Part shown: one piece after another, positions 5,198 through 11,394 of the stretch
Position numbering within the stretch: the first letter of the stretch is position 1
How the letters are laid out: the number at the start of each line of letters is the position of its first letter
Origin: a bacterium
Lineage (GTDB): Bacteria; Patescibacteriota; Minisyncoccia; UBA6257; GWB1-50-10
Assembly (NCBI GenBank): GCA_027310235.1
Contig: DAIDBF010000001.1
Coordinates: forward strand, 1 to 12,453
Length of the DNA: 12,453 nucleotides
Direction: 5' to 3'
Translations under genes and position numbers: made by a program
The notes under the pieces: model-generated
What the model was told of the DNA's origin: nothing
Databases searched by the model: none
The model's input: the letters and a program-made list of their open reading frames with translations, nothing else

Positions 5198-6907
5198 ATG
5201 ATCCTCTTGCCCGCGGAAAAACTTAAAGAACTACTCGTAAAAGCGGGAGTGTTAACATCCGAGGTTTTTAATGCTGTCGAAGAGGAAGCGAAACGCAAAC
5301 AGCAGAGTGTCGCGGAGATCATTATCTCGCGCGGCCTTATTAACAAGGATTATTTTTTTCTTCTTCTCTCCAAAGCACTCGGTGTGGAACGCGTAAACTT
5401 GGGTGCGGTGGGGATCGATGAACGAGTACTCCACTTGTTGCCGGAAGATGCCGCACAGCAGAGGAACGCGATTGTGTTCAAGAAAAATGACGACGGTTCG
5501 TTCGATGTGGCGATGGAAGATCCCACCAACCTGGAAACGATCGATTTTCTTACGCTTCGTCTGAACGGGCCCGTGCACGCGTATCTCGCGACCGAGGACG
5601 ATCTGAATCGCGGATTTCTTCTCTATCAGCGCGAACTCACGCAGAACTTCAAAAAAATAATCGAGGACAATATCCGTCAGTCGCTCCGATCGAAGGTAAG
5701 GGGAAATCTCGAGGAAGCGGCGGCGGATCTTCCGATTGTCGCGATCGTGGATAACCTTCTTTCGTACGCGATTTCCTCGCGCGCATCGGACGTCCACTTC
5801 GAGGTGCTGGACGACGGCGTCTTGGTGAGGTTCAGAATCGACGGCATTTTGCACGAGATCGTACGCATGCCGAAGGAGATACATCCCGCGATCGTTGCAC
5901 GCGTGAAGATTCTCTCGGAACTTCGCGTGGACGAGCATACTCATCCTCAGGACGGGCGGTTCAGATATAAGGTAGGAACCGATTCGATTGATGTTCGTGT
6001 CTCGGTCATCCCGACATTCTACGGGGAGAAGATCGAAATGCGTCTTCTCGCCGCGGCGCAAAAGCCGCTTTCGTTCAGCGAACTCGGCATGTTCGAGGAC
6101 ACCATAAAACTCATCTCCGAAGCGATCTCAAAAAGCTACGGCATGGTGATCGTCTGCGGCCCCACGGGAGCCGGGAAGACGACGACGTTGTATTCGGTCT
6201 TGAATGTGTTAAACAAGCCGTCGGTGAATATCGTGACGGTGGAAGATCCGATCGAATACGACATGCGTTACGTAAACCAGATGCAAGTGAATGCCGCGGC
6301 GGGGATCACGTTCGCCGCGGGACTCCGTTCCATCCTGCGGCAGGACCCGAACATCATCATGGTCGGCGAGATTCGCGATGCCGAAACGGCAAACATCGCC
6401 GTGCAATCCGCGTTGACCGGCCACCTCGTGCTCTCGAGCTTACATACCAATGACTCGCCGACGGCGGTACCCCGCCTTATGGATATGGACATCCCGCCTT
6501 TCTTGGTTTCGGCGGTTTTGAATGCCGTGACGTCCCAGCGCCTCACGAGAAAGATCCATATGGATTGCATCGAATCCTACGTACCGACCAAGGACATGCT
6601 CCAGAGCATTGAGAAACAGATGGGCGAGCTCGCCGATAAAAGTGCGCGTATGCCGAAGACGTTCTATCGGGGGAAAGGATGCGATGCGTGCAATCATACG
6701 GGCTACCTTGGCCGGATCGGTATTTTTGAGGTACTGAATGTAACTGAAGAGATACGCAAACTTATTATCAGCGCCACCTTTGATCTTGATGTATTGAGAA
6801 AAAAAGCGAGAGAAGAAGGAATGGTTACCATGTTTGAAGACGGACTCCGGAAAGTCGAACTGGGACTCACCACAATCGAAGAGGTGATACGCGTTATGAG
6901 AGAGTAA
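5198..6907 (+). CDS. pilB: Type IV pilus assembly ATPase PilB (GspE/PilB family)
   Basis: The 569-residue protein has an N-terminal MshEN-type domain (about residues 1-150) and a C-terminal secretion ATPase domain. Visible motifs are Walker A GPTGAGKTT (321-329), the Asp box EDPIEY (349-354), Walker B IIMVGEIRD (386-394) and the His box with H409 and H416 (TGHLVLSSLHTND). A zinc-binding site follows, with C495xxC498 in GCDACNHTGYLGR. The usual first CxxC is here H454-x-x-C457. In the family, hexameric PilB hydrolyses ATP in the cytoplasm to drive pilin extraction and polymerisation through PilC. Length and motif order are normal. The start is preceded by AGGA with 7-nt spacing and matches the family's N-terminus. 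Downstream come a hairpin, a GIY-YIG cassette and pilC. Confidence 0.97.
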   Translation: MILLPAEKLKELLVKAGVLTSEVFNAVEEEAKRKQQSVAEIIISRGLINKDYFFLLLSKALGVERVNLGAVGIDERVLHLLPEDAAQQRNAIVFKKNDDGSFDVAMEDPTNLETIDFLTLRLNGPVHAYLATEDDLNRGFLLYQRELTQNFKKIIEDNIRQSLRSKVRGNLEEAAADLPIVAIVDNLLSYAISSRASDVHFEVLDDGVLVRFRIDGILHEIVRMPKEIHPAIVARVKILSELRVDEHTHPQDGRFRYKVGTDSIDVRVSVIPTFYGEKIEMRLLAAAQKPLSFSELGMFEDTIKLISEAISKSYGMVIVCGPTGAGKTTTLYSVLNVLNKPSVNIVTVEDPIEYDMRYVNQMQVNAAAGITFAAGLRSILRQDPNIIMVGEIRDAETANIAVQSALTGHLVLSSLHTNDSPTAVPRLMDMDIPPFLVSAVLNAVTSQRLTRKIHMDCIESYVPTKDMLQSIEKQMGELADKSARMPKTFYRGKGCDACNHTGYLGRIGIFEVLNVTEEIRKLIISATFDLDVLRKKAREEGMVTMFEDGLRKVELGLTTIEEVIRVMRE

Positions 6908-6964
6908 AGGGCTTGGTTCAAAAATCCGAGCTACAAACGAAGGATTTTTGATTACCAGACCTTT
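6906..6964. repeat. Imperfect inverted repeat after pilB (first of three abutting hairpins)
   Basis: AAAGG, TGGT and TCAAAAATCC on the left pair with GGATTTTTGA, ACCA and CCTTT on the right, spanning 6906-6964 from the pilB stop codon. The innermost 10 bp are perfect. It might act as a weak terminator or mRNA stabiliser. It ends exactly where the next inverted repeat begins. Confidence 0.65.
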
Positions 6965-7222
6965 ACCGAGCACTCAAATCCATGTTCTACGTTTGTTTTC
7001 TTCGGGACAAAGCAAAGAACTCGATTTATATAGGATATACATCAGATTTAAGGAGAAGAATGAAAGAACACAGAGAAAAAAAACCTGAATTGTTGTATTA
7101 TGAAGCATATAAGAACGAGAAGGATGCAAGAGGTAGGGAAAGAACGCTAAAACAGAGAGGGCAATCTATTCGATGGCTTAAAAGTCGCCTGAGCAATAGT
7201 TTAAATGATTTGAGTGCTCGGT
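6965..7222. repeat. 16-bp inverted repeats bracketing the GIY-YIG ORF
   Basis: ACCGAGCACTCAAATC (6965-6980) is the exact reverse complement of 7207-7222. The left arm ends one base before the ATG and the right arm includes the last codons and first base of the stop. The unit is 258 bp and looks like a minimal cassette. No clear target-site duplication flanks it. Confidence 0.8.
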
Positions 7223-7224
7223 GA
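6982..7224 (+). CDS. Small GIY-YIG nuclease-domain protein
   Basis: The 80-residue protein is a bare GIY-YIG domain of the UvrC-N/YhbQ type. The first motif is degenerate (YVCFL, Y3), then YIGYT (Y16-I17-G18), DLRRRMKEH with R26 and H30, and the helix with catalytic Glu E53 in RGRERTLKQ. The family cleaves DNA with a single metal. Small versions of 80-100 residues are abundant in CPR genomes and their exact role is unknown. It has no SD. Its composition is AT-rich compared with pilB and pilC, and inverted repeats flank it, which suggests a late insertion into the pilus operon. It could be transcribed through from pilB. Confidence 0.88.
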   Translation: MFYVCFLRDKAKNSIYIGYTSDLRRRMKEHREKKPELLYYEAYKNEKDARGRERTLKQRGQSIRWLKSRLSNSLNDLSAR

Positions 7225-7262
7225 TATTTTTGTAATTTCGCTCCGCTCAAACAAAAATTATC
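7223..7262. repeat. Hairpin immediately before the pilC start codon
   Basis: GATATTTTTGT (7223-7233) pairs with ACAAAAATTATC (7251-7262) with one bulged T. The hairpin begins one base after the GIY-YIG repeat unit ends and stops one base before the pilC ATG (7263). There is no SD between it and the start codon. It could influence pilC translation or mark an insertion edge. Confidence 0.65.
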
Positions 7263-8471
7263 ATGCAATTTCGTTACGTCGCATCGCAAAAAGATGGAAG
7301 AGTAGTAGAAGACCAGATCGAGGCCAAGGACACCGCTGAGGTTTTGCAGTTCATCGTTTCTCGCGGTATGAAGCCGGTGAGTATTAAGCCGGCGGAGATA
7401 GGCGGAAAAGGCGCGAAAGGTCTCTTTGGAGGGAAGATCACCTTGACCGATCAGGTATTTCTTTCGAAATATCTCGCCCTCATGTTAAAGATCGGAACGG
7501 GGCTTCTCCAGGCAATCAACATTTTAATCGAGGATTTCGACAAGCCGGCGGTGAAATTGTTCCTTTTGGAGGTGAAAGCAAACCTCGAACGAGGACAGAC
7601 ATTCTTCTCAACATTTGCGAAGTATCCCAAGGTGTTCAGCCAGGTATATATCAACCTCATTCGTGCCGGCGAGACCTCGGGGAATCTGGATACCGTCTTT
7701 GAAAATCTCACTACGTCGCTTTCGAAGGAGAAAGAAATGCGCGATCAGATAAAAAGCGCGCTCATCTACCCCATTCTTCTTCTTTCGGCATCCGCGCTCA
7801 TCCTTGTTTTTCTTGTGATGTTCGCGCTCCCTAAGATCGCAGGCGTGTTTTCGCAATCCGGATTCACCCCGCCGCTTTTTTCAAGGGTTGTATTCGCAGT
7901 GGGGCTTTTCTTCGGCAGTTATGGCGGTTATATTCTCGGATTTTTCATACTCCTTCTTATTCTTTTTGTAGTGTCCTTCAAAAACGTATTGGTGTTCAGA
8001 AAACTCATTACGAGCATAGTTGCCGAGATCCCCGTCGTGAAGGACATCGTAAGAAAGATTGCATTGCAGCGGTTTGCGGCTACTCTTTCGTCGCTCATCA
8101 AAGCGGGTATTCCTTTGACCGATGCACTTGAAATCACCGCGAAAGCCGTCGGTAATGTGGAGCTCCGCGAGGCCTTGTTGCGCATCTCGCGCGAGGGGCT
8201 CGCGAAGGGGCTTACCGTAGGCGAAGCATTCAAGCGCGAACCTTTCTTTCCGAAGACGGTGGTAAATCTGATTGCGATCTCCGAAAAAGCGGGGCATATC
8301 GAGGAGGTCTTGGGTACGCTTGCGGAATTTTACGTGAGCGAGATCGACAGTTCTTTGAAAACGCTTGTTTCGGTCCTGGAGCCGGCAATGCTTCTTGTGA
8401 TCGGATTCGTAATCGGTCTCATCGCACTTTCGATTATCATCCCGATCTACCAGCTTACGACGCAGTTCTAA
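7263..8471 (+). CDS. pilC: Type IV pilus inner-membrane platform protein PilC (GspF family)
   Basis: The 402-residue protein opens with MQFRYVASQKDGRVVEDQIE, the standard PilC/GspF beginning, which supports this start. Two T2SSF repeats are visible: the first around residues 65-190 (FLSKYLALMLKIGTGLLQAI, with YPILLLS before the first membrane helix) and the second around 265-395 (LQRFAATLSSLIKAGIPLTD). Three membrane segments lie at about 167-195, 210-240 and 372-398. In the family PilC sits in the inner membrane, contacts PilB and passes pilins to the growing fibre. Length is normal. No SD is visible. The next gene begins 11 nt after its stop, so the two are probably cotranscribed. Confidence 0.96.
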   Translation: MQFRYVASQKDGRVVEDQIEAKDTAEVLQFIVSRGMKPVSIKPAEIGGKGAKGLFGGKITLTDQVFLSKYLALMLKIGTGLLQAINILIEDFDKPAVKLFLLEVKANLERGQTFFSTFAKYPKVFSQVYINLIRAGETSGNLDTVFENLTTSLSKEKEMRDQIKSALIYPILLLSASALILVFLVMFALPKIAGVFSQSGFTPPLFSRVVFAVGLFFGSYGGYILGFFILLLILFVVSFKNVLVFRKLITSIVAEIPVVKDIVRKIALQRFAATLSSLIKAGIPLTDALEITAKAVGNVELREALLRISREGLAKGLTVGEAFKREPFFPKTVVNLIAISEKAGHIEEVLGTLAEFYVSEIDSSLKTLVSVLEPAMLLVIGFVIGLIALSIIIPIYQLTTQF

Positions 8472-8482
8472 ATTTTGAAATA

Positions 8483-9661
8483 ATGTTTCAAATATTTGAA
8501 CTTTTGAACACGCGTTTGTTTACAAAATTATCGCCCGAGGCAATCCGCCTTCGACGGAAAAATTATAAAATTCAAAAATTAGAAGGAGGATTCACTCTTA
8601 TTGAACTCCTTGTCACGGTGGCATTGTCTGCGATTGTAATCGTGGGCAGTCTTTTTATGCTGAGCGGTTACAATGCCGGGAAGCACTTGCAATCCGAAGG
8701 GGGTCAGCTTGTCGCCGCGCTCCAAAATGCAAGGCAGAATTCGATAGCGCAACAAAGTGGTGCGCGCTGGGGCGTGCATCTTACGAACGGAACGAGTACT
8801 CAGAACTACTCTCTTTTTAGCGGTTTAAGTTATGCCTCTGGAACGGTAGCGAACACATATGCCTTTCGAGGATTAATTCAATTCGGGAACCCGTCCGCGT
8901 CGAGTTCGCTTGATGTGATTTTCAATCCCAACACGGGATATCTTCCCTCGCCGCAAGTGTTGACGCTGAATAATGGGAAGGGAGACGGACTCATCTATGA
9001 CGTGGCGATAGATACTCTTGGAAAAATAACCGCGAAGTACGACACCGGACTCGTAGGGTACTGGCACTTTGACGAAGGCGCGAGCTCAACGGCGTACGAT
9101 GCGGCGGGACTTGGAAATGACGGAGCGCTTCAAAATAGTTCTATGTGGGCCGCGGGAACGAGTTGTAAGGCAGGAAATTGTTTGAGTTTGAACGGGAGCG
9201 ATTATGCCGAATCGCAAAATCCGGCAGGTTTTTCTTTCGGTTCGGGAAGTGCATCTATAGTTGTGTGGTTCAAAACCGCCGTTTCGTCGGGGGCGCTTGT
9301 TACGAAAAGAACGGGCTCCGGTTTCCAGATGTATGTATTAAGCACCAAATTTTATGCGGATGGTGCGGGCACGGCGGGGGTGAGTTCAAATGGCGCCGTG
9401 AATGACGGATTGTGGCACCAAGGAGTTGTTGTGTATGACAGACCCTCTTCTTTATTGCGGCTTTATATAGATGGACAGCCGGATAATACTGTCGCTTTAG
9501 GGTCGACAACCTTAACCGACAGCGCGAATCTTGAATTTGGAAGAGCACTTTTGGGAGGAACTCCTAGAGATTATTTCACTGGCACAATCGACGAAGTTCG
9601 CATCTATGACCGCGCCCTCTCGGCGACGGAGATATTGGATCAATATAACGCGTTGCAGTAG
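8483..9661 (+). CDS. Minor prepilin fused to a LamG (concanavalin A-like) domain
   Basis: The 392-residue protein has a long 36-residue leader ending in GG, then FTLIELLVTVALSAIVIVGS. Cleavage is expected after G36, with E41 as Glu+5. Residues about 60-185 resemble a GspH/FimT-type pseudopilin body. A LamG-type jelly-roll domain begins at GLVGYWHFDEG (189 on) and ends with the characteristic GTIDEVRIYDRALSATEI near the C-terminus. In other bacteria LamG domains bind carbohydrates or proteins, so the predicted role is a pilus-tip or surface adhesin. C-terminal placement on a minor pilin fits a tip position, but this is inference. The leader is unusually long. No closer ATG gives a shorter leader before the KLEGG motif. 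There is no SD. The gene follows pilC by 11 nt. Confidence 0.9.
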   Translation: MFQIFELLNTRLFTKLSPEAIRLRRKNYKIQKLEGGFTLIELLVTVALSAIVIVGSLFMLSGYNAGKHLQSEGGQLVAALQNARQNSIAQQSGARWGVHLTNGTSTQNYSLFSGLSYASGTVANTYAFRGLIQFGNPSASSSLDVIFNPNTGYLPSPQVLTLNNGKGDGLIYDVAIDTLGKITAKYDTGLVGYWHFDEGASSTAYDAAGLGNDGALQNSSMWAAGTSCKAGNCLSLNGSDYAESQNPAGFSFGSGSASIVVWFKTAVSSGALVTKRTGSGFQMYVLSTKFYADGAGTAGVSSNGAVNDGLWHQGVVVYDRPSSLLRLYIDGQPDNTVALGSTTLTDSANLEFGRALLGGTPRDYFTGTIDEVRIYDRALSATEILDQYNALQ

Positions 9662-9682
9662 TTCGAAGGTATTCGTTATACT
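9653..9682 (+). promoter_or_regulatory. Promoter for tRNA-Thr(UGU)
   Basis: TTGCAG (9653-9658) and TATACT (9677-9682) are 18 nt apart. The -10 ends 9 nt before the tRNA, and the -35 overlaps the last codons and stop of the LamG prepilin gene. Confidence 0.55.
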
Positions 9683-9691
9683 GATTCTGTT

Positions 9692-9763
9692 GCCGGAGTA
9701 GCTCAATGGCAGAGCAATCGCTTTGTAAGCGAAAGGTTGGGGGTTCAACTCCTCTCTCCGGCT
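9692..9763 (+). tRNA. tRNA-Thr, anticodon UGU
   Basis: The 72-nt cloverleaf has acceptor GCCGGAG/CTCCGGC (7 bp), D-stem GCTC/GAGC, anticodon loop TTTGTAA with anticodon TGT, a 5-nt variable loop and T-loop TTCAACT. The 27-43 position is an A-A mismatch, and the T-stem contains two G-U pairs. CCA is not encoded (the sequence continues TCAGATG), so it must be added enzymatically. Confidence 0.95.
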
Positions 9764-9810
9764 CAGATGTCAGCGTCTACAGAATGCATACCTAGGCAAT
9801 GGGTTTGTTA

Positions 9811-9819
9811 TGGTATACT
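9811..9819 (+). promoter_or_regulatory. Extended -10 promoter giving a predicted leaderless HNH mRNA
   Basis: TGGTATACT at 9811-9819 lies exactly 7 nt before the ATG at 9827, the same spacing as for the response regulator. There is no recognisable -35. Confidence 0.65.
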
Positions 9820-9826
9820 TAAATGA

Positions 9827-10237
9827 ATGAGGAGATGTATGAACTGTGAGAGAATTCTTTCTGATCGTTCTCAGATCAAGTTTTGTTCCAATAGATGTCA
9901 GTTCGATTTTCAACACAGGGTATGGGTACAGAATTGGAAATCAGGAGCTGTAAGCGGGAACATAGGAATAAACGTTCGAGCCGTTTCTCAACATCTTAAA
10001 AAGTATCTAATAGATAAATCTGGGAACAAATGTTCTCAATGTGGATGGAATAAGAAGCATCCGGTGACCGGAGTTGTTCCTCTAGAGATCGATCATGTTA
10101 ATGGTGATGCGGAAAATAATACAGAGAAGAATTTACGTTTGCTGTGTCCTAACTGTCATGCTCTCACCCCTTTCTATAAGAATCTAAATCGGGGAAAGGG
10201 TAGAAGATGGAGGATGGACAAGTATATAAAAAGTTAA
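9827..10237 (+). CDS. HNH endonuclease-like protein with N-terminal zinc finger
   Basis: The 136-residue protein has an N-terminal CxxC...CxxxC zinc finger (C4, C7, C20, C24) and a C-terminal HNH domain: CSQCG, then LEIDHVNGDAENN with the catalytic-motif His, then NLRLLCPNCHAL. HNH nucleases cut DNA using one metal held by this beta-beta-alpha fold. This small free-standing type is frequent in phages and CPR genomes. The ATG at 9827 keeps C4 of the first finger. A downstream ATG at 9839 has GGAG only 4 nt before it and would lose C4. The ATG at 9823 is out of frame and stops after 8 codons. The gene is AT-rich and sits 63 nt after a tRNA gene, a common position for mobile genes. Confidence 0.88.
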   Translation: MRRCMNCERILSDRSQIKFCSNRCQFDFQHRVWVQNWKSGAVSGNIGINVRAVSQHLKKYLIDKSGNKCSQCGWNKKHPVTGVVPLEIDHVNGDAENNTEKNLRLLCPNCHALTPFYKNLNRGKGRRWRMDKYIKS

Positions 10238-10243
10238 AAATCC

Positions 10244-10252
10244 GAGAGGTGG
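10244..10252 (+). promoter_or_regulatory. SD-like tract before the DUF192 gene
   Basis: GAGAGGTGG (10244-10252) places AGAGG 7 nt before the ATG at 10257. This is the clearest SD-like sequence at a non-mobile gene in the window and argues against a complete absence of SD use, unless it is coincidental. Confidence 0.5.
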
Positions 10253-10256
10253 CTCA

Positions 10257-10706
10257 ATGAAAATTATTAATGTAAGCAAGAACACCGTTCTTGCGGATGA
10301 TGCTCTTGTCGCAAAGACAATACTCCAGAATGCGGAAGGACTGTTGAGCGCAACGACTCCGCGCGCGATAGTGCTTCACACGCGATGGGGGGCTTGCCCC
10401 ATACCAAAAAGCGAGCATACTACTGTTCGCGGTAAACTCTTCCATATATTTCGGAATTGTATCCATCACCTTGTCGACTTCCCGCTTTTTTGGTGTGGGG
10501 TTCATACTTTCGGAATGCGTTTCCCGATTGATGTGGTAATAACGGATGGCACACATGCGGTGCGGAAGATAAAGTGCAAATTACAACCCAACAGATTTTT
10601 CTTTTGGAATCCGAACTACGGCAATGTGCTTGAGTTGCCGGGAGGCACCGTACGCAGATCGAACACCGCGGTGGGGGATACGCTCGTATTTACGGAAGAA
10701 AAATGA
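10257..10706 (+). CDS. DUF192 family protein
   Basis: The 149-residue protein carries the DUF192 pattern in its second half: HTFGMRFPIDVVITDGTH (about residues 83-100), then NVLELPGGTV and VGDTLVF near the C-terminus. DUF192 proteins form a small beta-rich fold of unknown biochemical function and are often exported. Here I see no signal peptide, and the first 80 residues (with CGV and RNCIHH segments) are less typical than the rest. A perfect 6-bp hairpin (ATGGGG/CCCCAT, 10384-10401) lies within the coding region. The gene follows HNH by 19 nt and ends 12 nt before the FKBP gene. Function is not known. Confidence 0.75.
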   Translation: MKIINVSKNTVLADDALVAKTILQNAEGLLSATTPRAIVLHTRWGACPIPKSEHTTVRGKLFHIFRNCIHHLVDFPLFWCGVHTFGMRFPIDVVITDGTHAVRKIKCKLQPNRFFFWNPNYGNVLELPGGTVRRSNTAVGDTLVFTEEK

Positions 10707-10710
10707 TACT
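10705..10710 (+). promoter_or_regulatory. Possible -10 element close to the FKBP start
   Basis: GATACT at 10705-10710 lies 8 nt before the ATG (10719), and an overlapping TACTAT lies 6 nt before it. Either would give a nearly leaderless mRNA. There is no extended TGN element and the match is moderate. Confidence 0.3.
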
Positions 10711-10718
10711 ATTGCGTC

Positions 10719-11198
10719 ATGCAAAAAAATAAAACACTTCTTATAAGCGTCGCAGTTATTATAGTAATCGTTATCGCGTTAATTTTTATATTCAGTGGGT
10801 CGAAACAAACAAATCCAAATGGATCGATGAACAATCAGAATCAAGAAACAACGCAAACTACCTCGGATGGACTCCAAATTACCGATGAGGTGGTTGGCAC
10901 CGGTACCGAAGCAACATCGGGAAAAATGGTGACGGTACAATATACCGGCACGCTTACAAACGGAACGAAGTTCGATAGCTCATTTGATCATGGTGCGCCA
11001 TTCTCGTTTTCTCTTGGTGCTGGAAAGGTAATTCAAGGGTGGGATGAAGGGGTCCAGGGAATGAAAGTAGGAGGGAAGAGAAAGCTTGTCATTCCTCCTT
11101 CGCTCGCATACGGCGACAGGGCGATAGGAGGCGTCATTCCCGCGAACTCAACGTTGGTTTTCGAGGTAGAACTTTTGGATGTGAAGGATGCTCAGTAG
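10719..11198 (+). CDS. Membrane-anchored FKBP-type peptidyl-prolyl cis-trans isomerase
   Basis: The 159-residue protein has a short basic N-terminus, one membrane segment (about residues 6-26, ISVAVIIVIVIALIFIF), a Gln/Asn/Thr-rich linker to about residue 48 and one FKBP domain. FKBP hallmarks are VTVQYTGTLTNGTKFDSS, VIQGWDEGVQGMKVGGKR, the active-site-region LAYGDRAIGGVIPANSTLVF and the final strand VELLDV. The enzyme speeds proline isomerisation during folding. The single N-terminal anchor suggests action outside the cytoplasmic membrane, possibly on secreted proteins or pilins. No lipobox cysteine is present, so it is an anchored rather than lipidated form. It is followed by a terminator. 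Confidence 0.94.
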   Translation: MQKNKTLLISVAVIIVIVIALIFIFSGSKQTNPNGSMNNQNQETTQTTSDGLQITDEVVGTGTEATSGKMVTVQYTGTLTNGTKFDSSFDHGAPFSFSLGAGKVIQGWDEGVQGMKVGGKRKLVIPPSLAYGDRAIGGVIPANSTLVFEVELLDVKDAQ

Positions 11199-11268
11199 AG
11201 ATGTGAAAGATAAGAAGAGGGAAGAAGAACGGGGAAACGTGGTAAGGGATTGAGGTAAGGAACATTCA

Positions 11269-11295
11269 CCAAGAACCACTCGCCAAGAACCACTC
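11269..11295 (+). repeat. Tandem 13-bp direct repeat duplicating a terminator arm
   Basis: CCAAGAACCACTC occurs at 11269-11281 and again at 11283-11295. The second copy supplies the 5' arm of the terminator at 11285-11325. The first could pair with the same 3' arm. Confidence 0.8.
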
Positions 11296-11325
11296 AGAGA
11301 CTTAATTTCTGGGTGGTCTTATTTT
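11285..11325 (+). terminator. Terminator after the FKBP gene
   Basis: AAGAACCACTCAGA (11285-11298) pairs with TCTGGGTGGTCTT (11308-11320), 13 bp with one bulged A and one T-G pair. It is followed by ATTTT. The stem is solid but the T run is short. Between the FKBP stop (11198) and this hairpin I see only a purine-rich stretch without features. Confidence 0.75.
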
Positions 11326-11331
11326 GCGTCG

Positions 11332-11377
11332 ACTCTACTTTGGTAGAGTAATAATCTTAATGGGGTTACTCTACCAA
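11332..11377. promoter_or_regulatory. Operator-like palindromes in the promoter of the HTH gene
   Basis: A perfect 12-bp inverted repeat (TTGGTAGAGTAA 11340-11351 with TTACTCTACCAA 11366-11377) spans the -35/spacer region. A third half-site makes an alternative hairpin ACTCTAC/GTAGAGT (11332-11349). The three GTAGAGT half-sites lie directly upstream of the -10, where a bound repressor would block transcription. Autoregulation by the HTH protein encoded next is a reasonable inference. Confidence 0.6.
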
Positions 11378-11379
11378 TG

Positions 11380-11388
11380 TGGTATAAT
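11380..11388 (+). promoter_or_regulatory. Extended -10 promoter giving a predicted leaderless HTH-gene mRNA
   Basis: TGGTATAAT at 11380-11388 is identical to the response-regulator promoter element. The in-frame ATG at 11395 is 6 nt downstream. The longer reading from ATG 11377 would put its start codon upstream of the -10, so it would not be on this transcript. Confidence 0.65.
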
Positions 11389-11394
11389 CATGCT

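Noticed and set aside
5252..6061. Long minus-strand open frame (269 codons) inside pilB
   Set aside because: Shadow of a GC-rich coding frame. The plus-strand PilB frame carries all ATPase motifs.
6965..7222. CRISPR or full insertion sequence around the GIY-YIG gene
   Set aside because: There is no repeat-spacer periodicity, no transposase and no clear target duplication, only a pair of inverted repeats.
11377..11394. ATG at 11377 as start of the HTH gene
   Set aside because: It is upstream of the -10 element TGGTATAAT (11380-11388), so it would not be on the transcript. It also coincides with the end of the operator-like repeat.
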